Part shown: positions 40,754 to 42,363 of the stretch, piece after piece
Position numbering within the stretch: position 1 is the stretch's first letter
Layout of the letters: every line of letters begins with the position of its first letter
From: an uncultured Opitutales bacterium
GTDB lineage: Bacteria; Verrucomicrobiota; Verrucomicrobiia; Opitutales; Seribacteraceae
DNA: 42,363 bases
Reading direction: 5' to 3'
Assembly (NCBI GenBank): GCA_905478775.1
Contig: CAJQKB010000001.1
Span: forward strand, 1 to 42,363
The notes under the pieces: model-generated
Seen by the model: only the letters and a program-made list of their open reading frames with translations
Databases searched by the model: none
Told to the model about the DNA's origin: nothing
Program-made: the position numbers and the translations under genes

Positions 40754-42363
40754 ATGTTTCGAGATTTGGGAACCTCAGTCCGTTTGGGCGATCAAAAAGC
40801 TGTTTTCAAAGATGCTGTTAAATGGGCACTCAAATATCTATGCAAAGACGATCGAATTGTATGGTATCTTTCAATCCTACAAAGACTTGCCCTGGTGGAA
40901 AACCGGGGGAATCCGAATTTTCATACCATAAAATGGAAGAAGAAAAGAAAGCGTAAGCTGGAAGGATGGACAGGAGCTCGTATCCGGGAAGATTTTAACT
41001 TGTTTACCCAGCAGGTGTGGGAGCATTTCTATGGTATTCAGGAAGTTTATTCCCATCCATCGATGAAAGATTATCCCTTTTATGATTTGATTGAGGGGAA
41101 ATCAATTCCCCGTTCGGCCAGACAAATTCTGGAAGATTTTCGAAAAATTGAAGTAAAATTATTGGATAATTCTAGACTTAGCAGGTTTTGCACGGATGGG
41201 CAATTGGTCTATTCCTGTCCCGATGGATGGGGATGGTACAAAATTATTGAGGGCAGATCCAAACAGGAGGCTATTGCGATGCATCATTGCGGAAATGAAG
41301 GGGGGAAGCAGGCAGATGTAATGTATTCCCTTAGGGAGCCCGTGCCCCATCCATCCGGTACCCGTTTAAAACCACACCTTACCTTTATTGTGAATAATGG
41401 AATGATTGGGGAGGCCAAGGGTTTTGCCAATGAGAAACCGGATAGTTTATTTCATGGATATATTGAAGAATTTCTCAAAATGAAGGACATTCGTGGAATT
41501 GTAGGCGGTGGCTACATGCCGGAAAATAATTTTCAATTCTTTGATCTTCCCAAACCGGAGCGAATGGGTGTGCTTGATGAAAAACCGGATTTTCGATTCG
41601 ATCCGGTTGGGGAGGGGGGCAATCCTATACTCAAAGTATCCGAAAATAAAAACTGGAGACATTTCGGTGTGGCGGATTGTGGGGAGCAGGTAATGGTCAC
41701 GGTGGGGGAGTTTGGACAGCAGGAACCCCAGTGGCTTGCTTTGCAGGAGGACTTGGAAATAAAGAACAGGGTACGTTCAAACAGCCTGGCCTGGTGTGCT
41801 TATCGGGATGGGAAAATCGGGCGTCTTTGTGTGGTGGATAAATGGCTCGATCCGGATACCATTTCCTCTCTGCTCGGGCATGACATGGTCGAGGTGATTG
41901 ACGAACCCTTGTTTACCCAGAAATCAACCTGGGATCAATTTCTTGACCTTGAACAATTGGAAAACTACGCCAGGGAAAAGCCGGGCTTTTTTCGAAAGAC
42001 TCCCCTGACTGAGGTATTTGATCGATTAGGCTGCAGTCATGGTTTTTTATCGGTCGCGAATGATCAGTTTGGTTTATCCATGAAACCGGTGGATGGAGGG
42101 ATTGAATTAATATCCTTCTCTTCCCTGCAATCCTTTGCCCGGCGAACGGGGATTGGCTCCCTGATCAGCCAAACAAAAAAATGGGCCGTCCGTTCAGTCG
42201 TTTCCTCAGCGGATGTATTTAGGTTAAAATGGTTAACCCTTCATTTTCGTGAATGTCCATTAAACCCGGTCTATTTAAAAATTTCATGGAATTATTTATT
42301 TCATTTATTTAACACCCTTGGGTTTACGGAAAAGATTACTCCAAAACAATTAATACAGGAAAT
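40754..42363 (+). CDS. Partial PcfJ-like protein, truncated by the window edge
   Basis: An open frame of 536 codons from the ATG at 40754 runs to the last base without a stop, so the C-terminus is missing. The first 130 residues are basic and helical. Residues 150-265 hold the most telling motifs: MHHCGN at 176-181, YSLREPVP at 191-198, PHLTFI at 207-212, KGFANEKP at 222-229 and GGGYMPENNF at 251-260. This order resembles the conserved core of PcfJ-like proteins found in phages, plasmids and integrated elements. Their biochemical function is not established. The region after residue 270 is unassigned. No phage or integrase gene is visible here; the context beyond the window would decide whether it lies in a mobile element. 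Confidence 0.7.
   Translation, partial: MFRDLGTSVRLGDQKAVFKDAVKWALKYLCKDDRIVWYLSILQRLALVENRGNPNFHTIKWKKKRKRKLEGWTGARIREDFNLFTQQVWEHFYGIQEVYSHPSMKDYPFYDLIEGKSIPRSARQILEDFRKIEVKLLDNSRLSRFCTDGQLVYSCPDGWGWYKIIEGRSKQEAIAMHHCGNEGGKQADVMYSLREPVPHPSGTRLKPHLTFIVNNGMIGEAKGFANEKPDSLFHGYIEEFLKMKDIRGIVGGGYMPENNFQFFDLPKPERMGVLDEKPDFRFDPVGEGGNPILKVSENKNWRHFGVADCGEQVMVTVGEFGQQEPQWLALQEDLEIKNRVRSNSLAWCAYRDGKIGRLCVVDKWLDPDTISSLLGHDMVEVIDEPLFTQKSTWDQFLDLEQLENYAREKPGFFRKTPLTEVFDRLGCSHGFLSVANDQFGLSMKPVDGGIELISFSSLQSFARRTGIGSLISQTKKWAVRSVVSSADVFRLKWLTLHFRECPLNPVYLKISWNYLFHLFNTLGFTEKITPKQLIQE

Noticed and set aside
1-42363. tRNA genes, rRNA genes, CRISPR arrays, insertion sequences and a replication origin
   Set aside because: I looked for cloverleaf arms, regularly spaced repeats, transposase motifs with terminal repeats and DnaA-box clusters and saw none.

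Overview
The window is a gene-dense stretch of bacterial chromosome with moderate G+C and no intergenic gap longer than about 235 bases. A secreted sulfatase, a TonB2-type energy-transduction operon, a FabV-type enoyl reductase, GatCAB, SurE, DciA and weak or absent Shine-Dalgarno sequences fit a Gram-negative, probably marine member of the PVC group. A Verrucomicrobiota (Opitutae-like) origin is my best guess, made from gene content only. No rRNA, tRNA, CRISPR array, insertion sequence or integrase was seen.

Layout: (1) 1-5.4 kb: a secreted sulfatase, a Fur-family regulator in an operon with nadA, a cytoplasmic parvulin and metF. A perfect 24-bp palindrome abuts the metF start. (2) 5.4-11.1 kb: a seven-gene operon read leftwards: DUF3450 protein, TtpC-like ExbB, ExbB, ExbD, ExbD, TonB, TPR protein. 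Every junction overlaps. It is the gene order of the TonB2/TtpC systems of marine gammaproteobacteria, with ExbD doubled. (3) 11.2-18.5 kb: a leftward translation cluster rpmI-rplT-pheS-pheT-gatC-gatA-gatB, without infC. (4) 18.6-22.4 kb: leftward rpsO-pnp-surE plus a small membrane protein, with terminators after rpsO and after pnp. The pnp terminator ends exactly at the surE start codon.

(5) 22.6-26.8 kb: a gamma-glutamylcyclotransferase-like gene overlapping a full-length fused 5-oxoprolinase, a likely two-step route from gamma-glutamyl compounds through 5-oxoproline to glutamate. (6) 26.8-29.5 kb: a leftward cell-envelope operon (lipoprotein with a SecD-P1-like domain, LytM peptidase, glycosyltransferase-like protein). 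(7) 29.5-34.2 kb: an AT-rich isochorismatase-like hydrolase, comM, and several lineage-specific small genes: a helix-turn-helix protein, an 82-residue protein, a protein with an internal duplication, a lipoprotein with a CxCxxC tail, and a small membrane protein. (8) 34.2-40.6 kb: a POT peptide transporter, dciA, fabV, an adjacent pair that looks like the MnmL/MnmM tRNA wobble-uridine modification enzymes, and a membrane-anchored subtilase. (9) 40.75 kb to the end: a large gene cut by the window edge, whose central motifs resemble PcfJ-like proteins of phages and plasmids.

The strongest leads are the metF operator-like palindrome, the MnmL/MnmM-like pair, the pnp terminator fused to the surE start, the double-ExbD TonB2 operon and the truncated PcfJ-like gene. 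None of these could be tested by database search here; all family names come from motifs read by eye.
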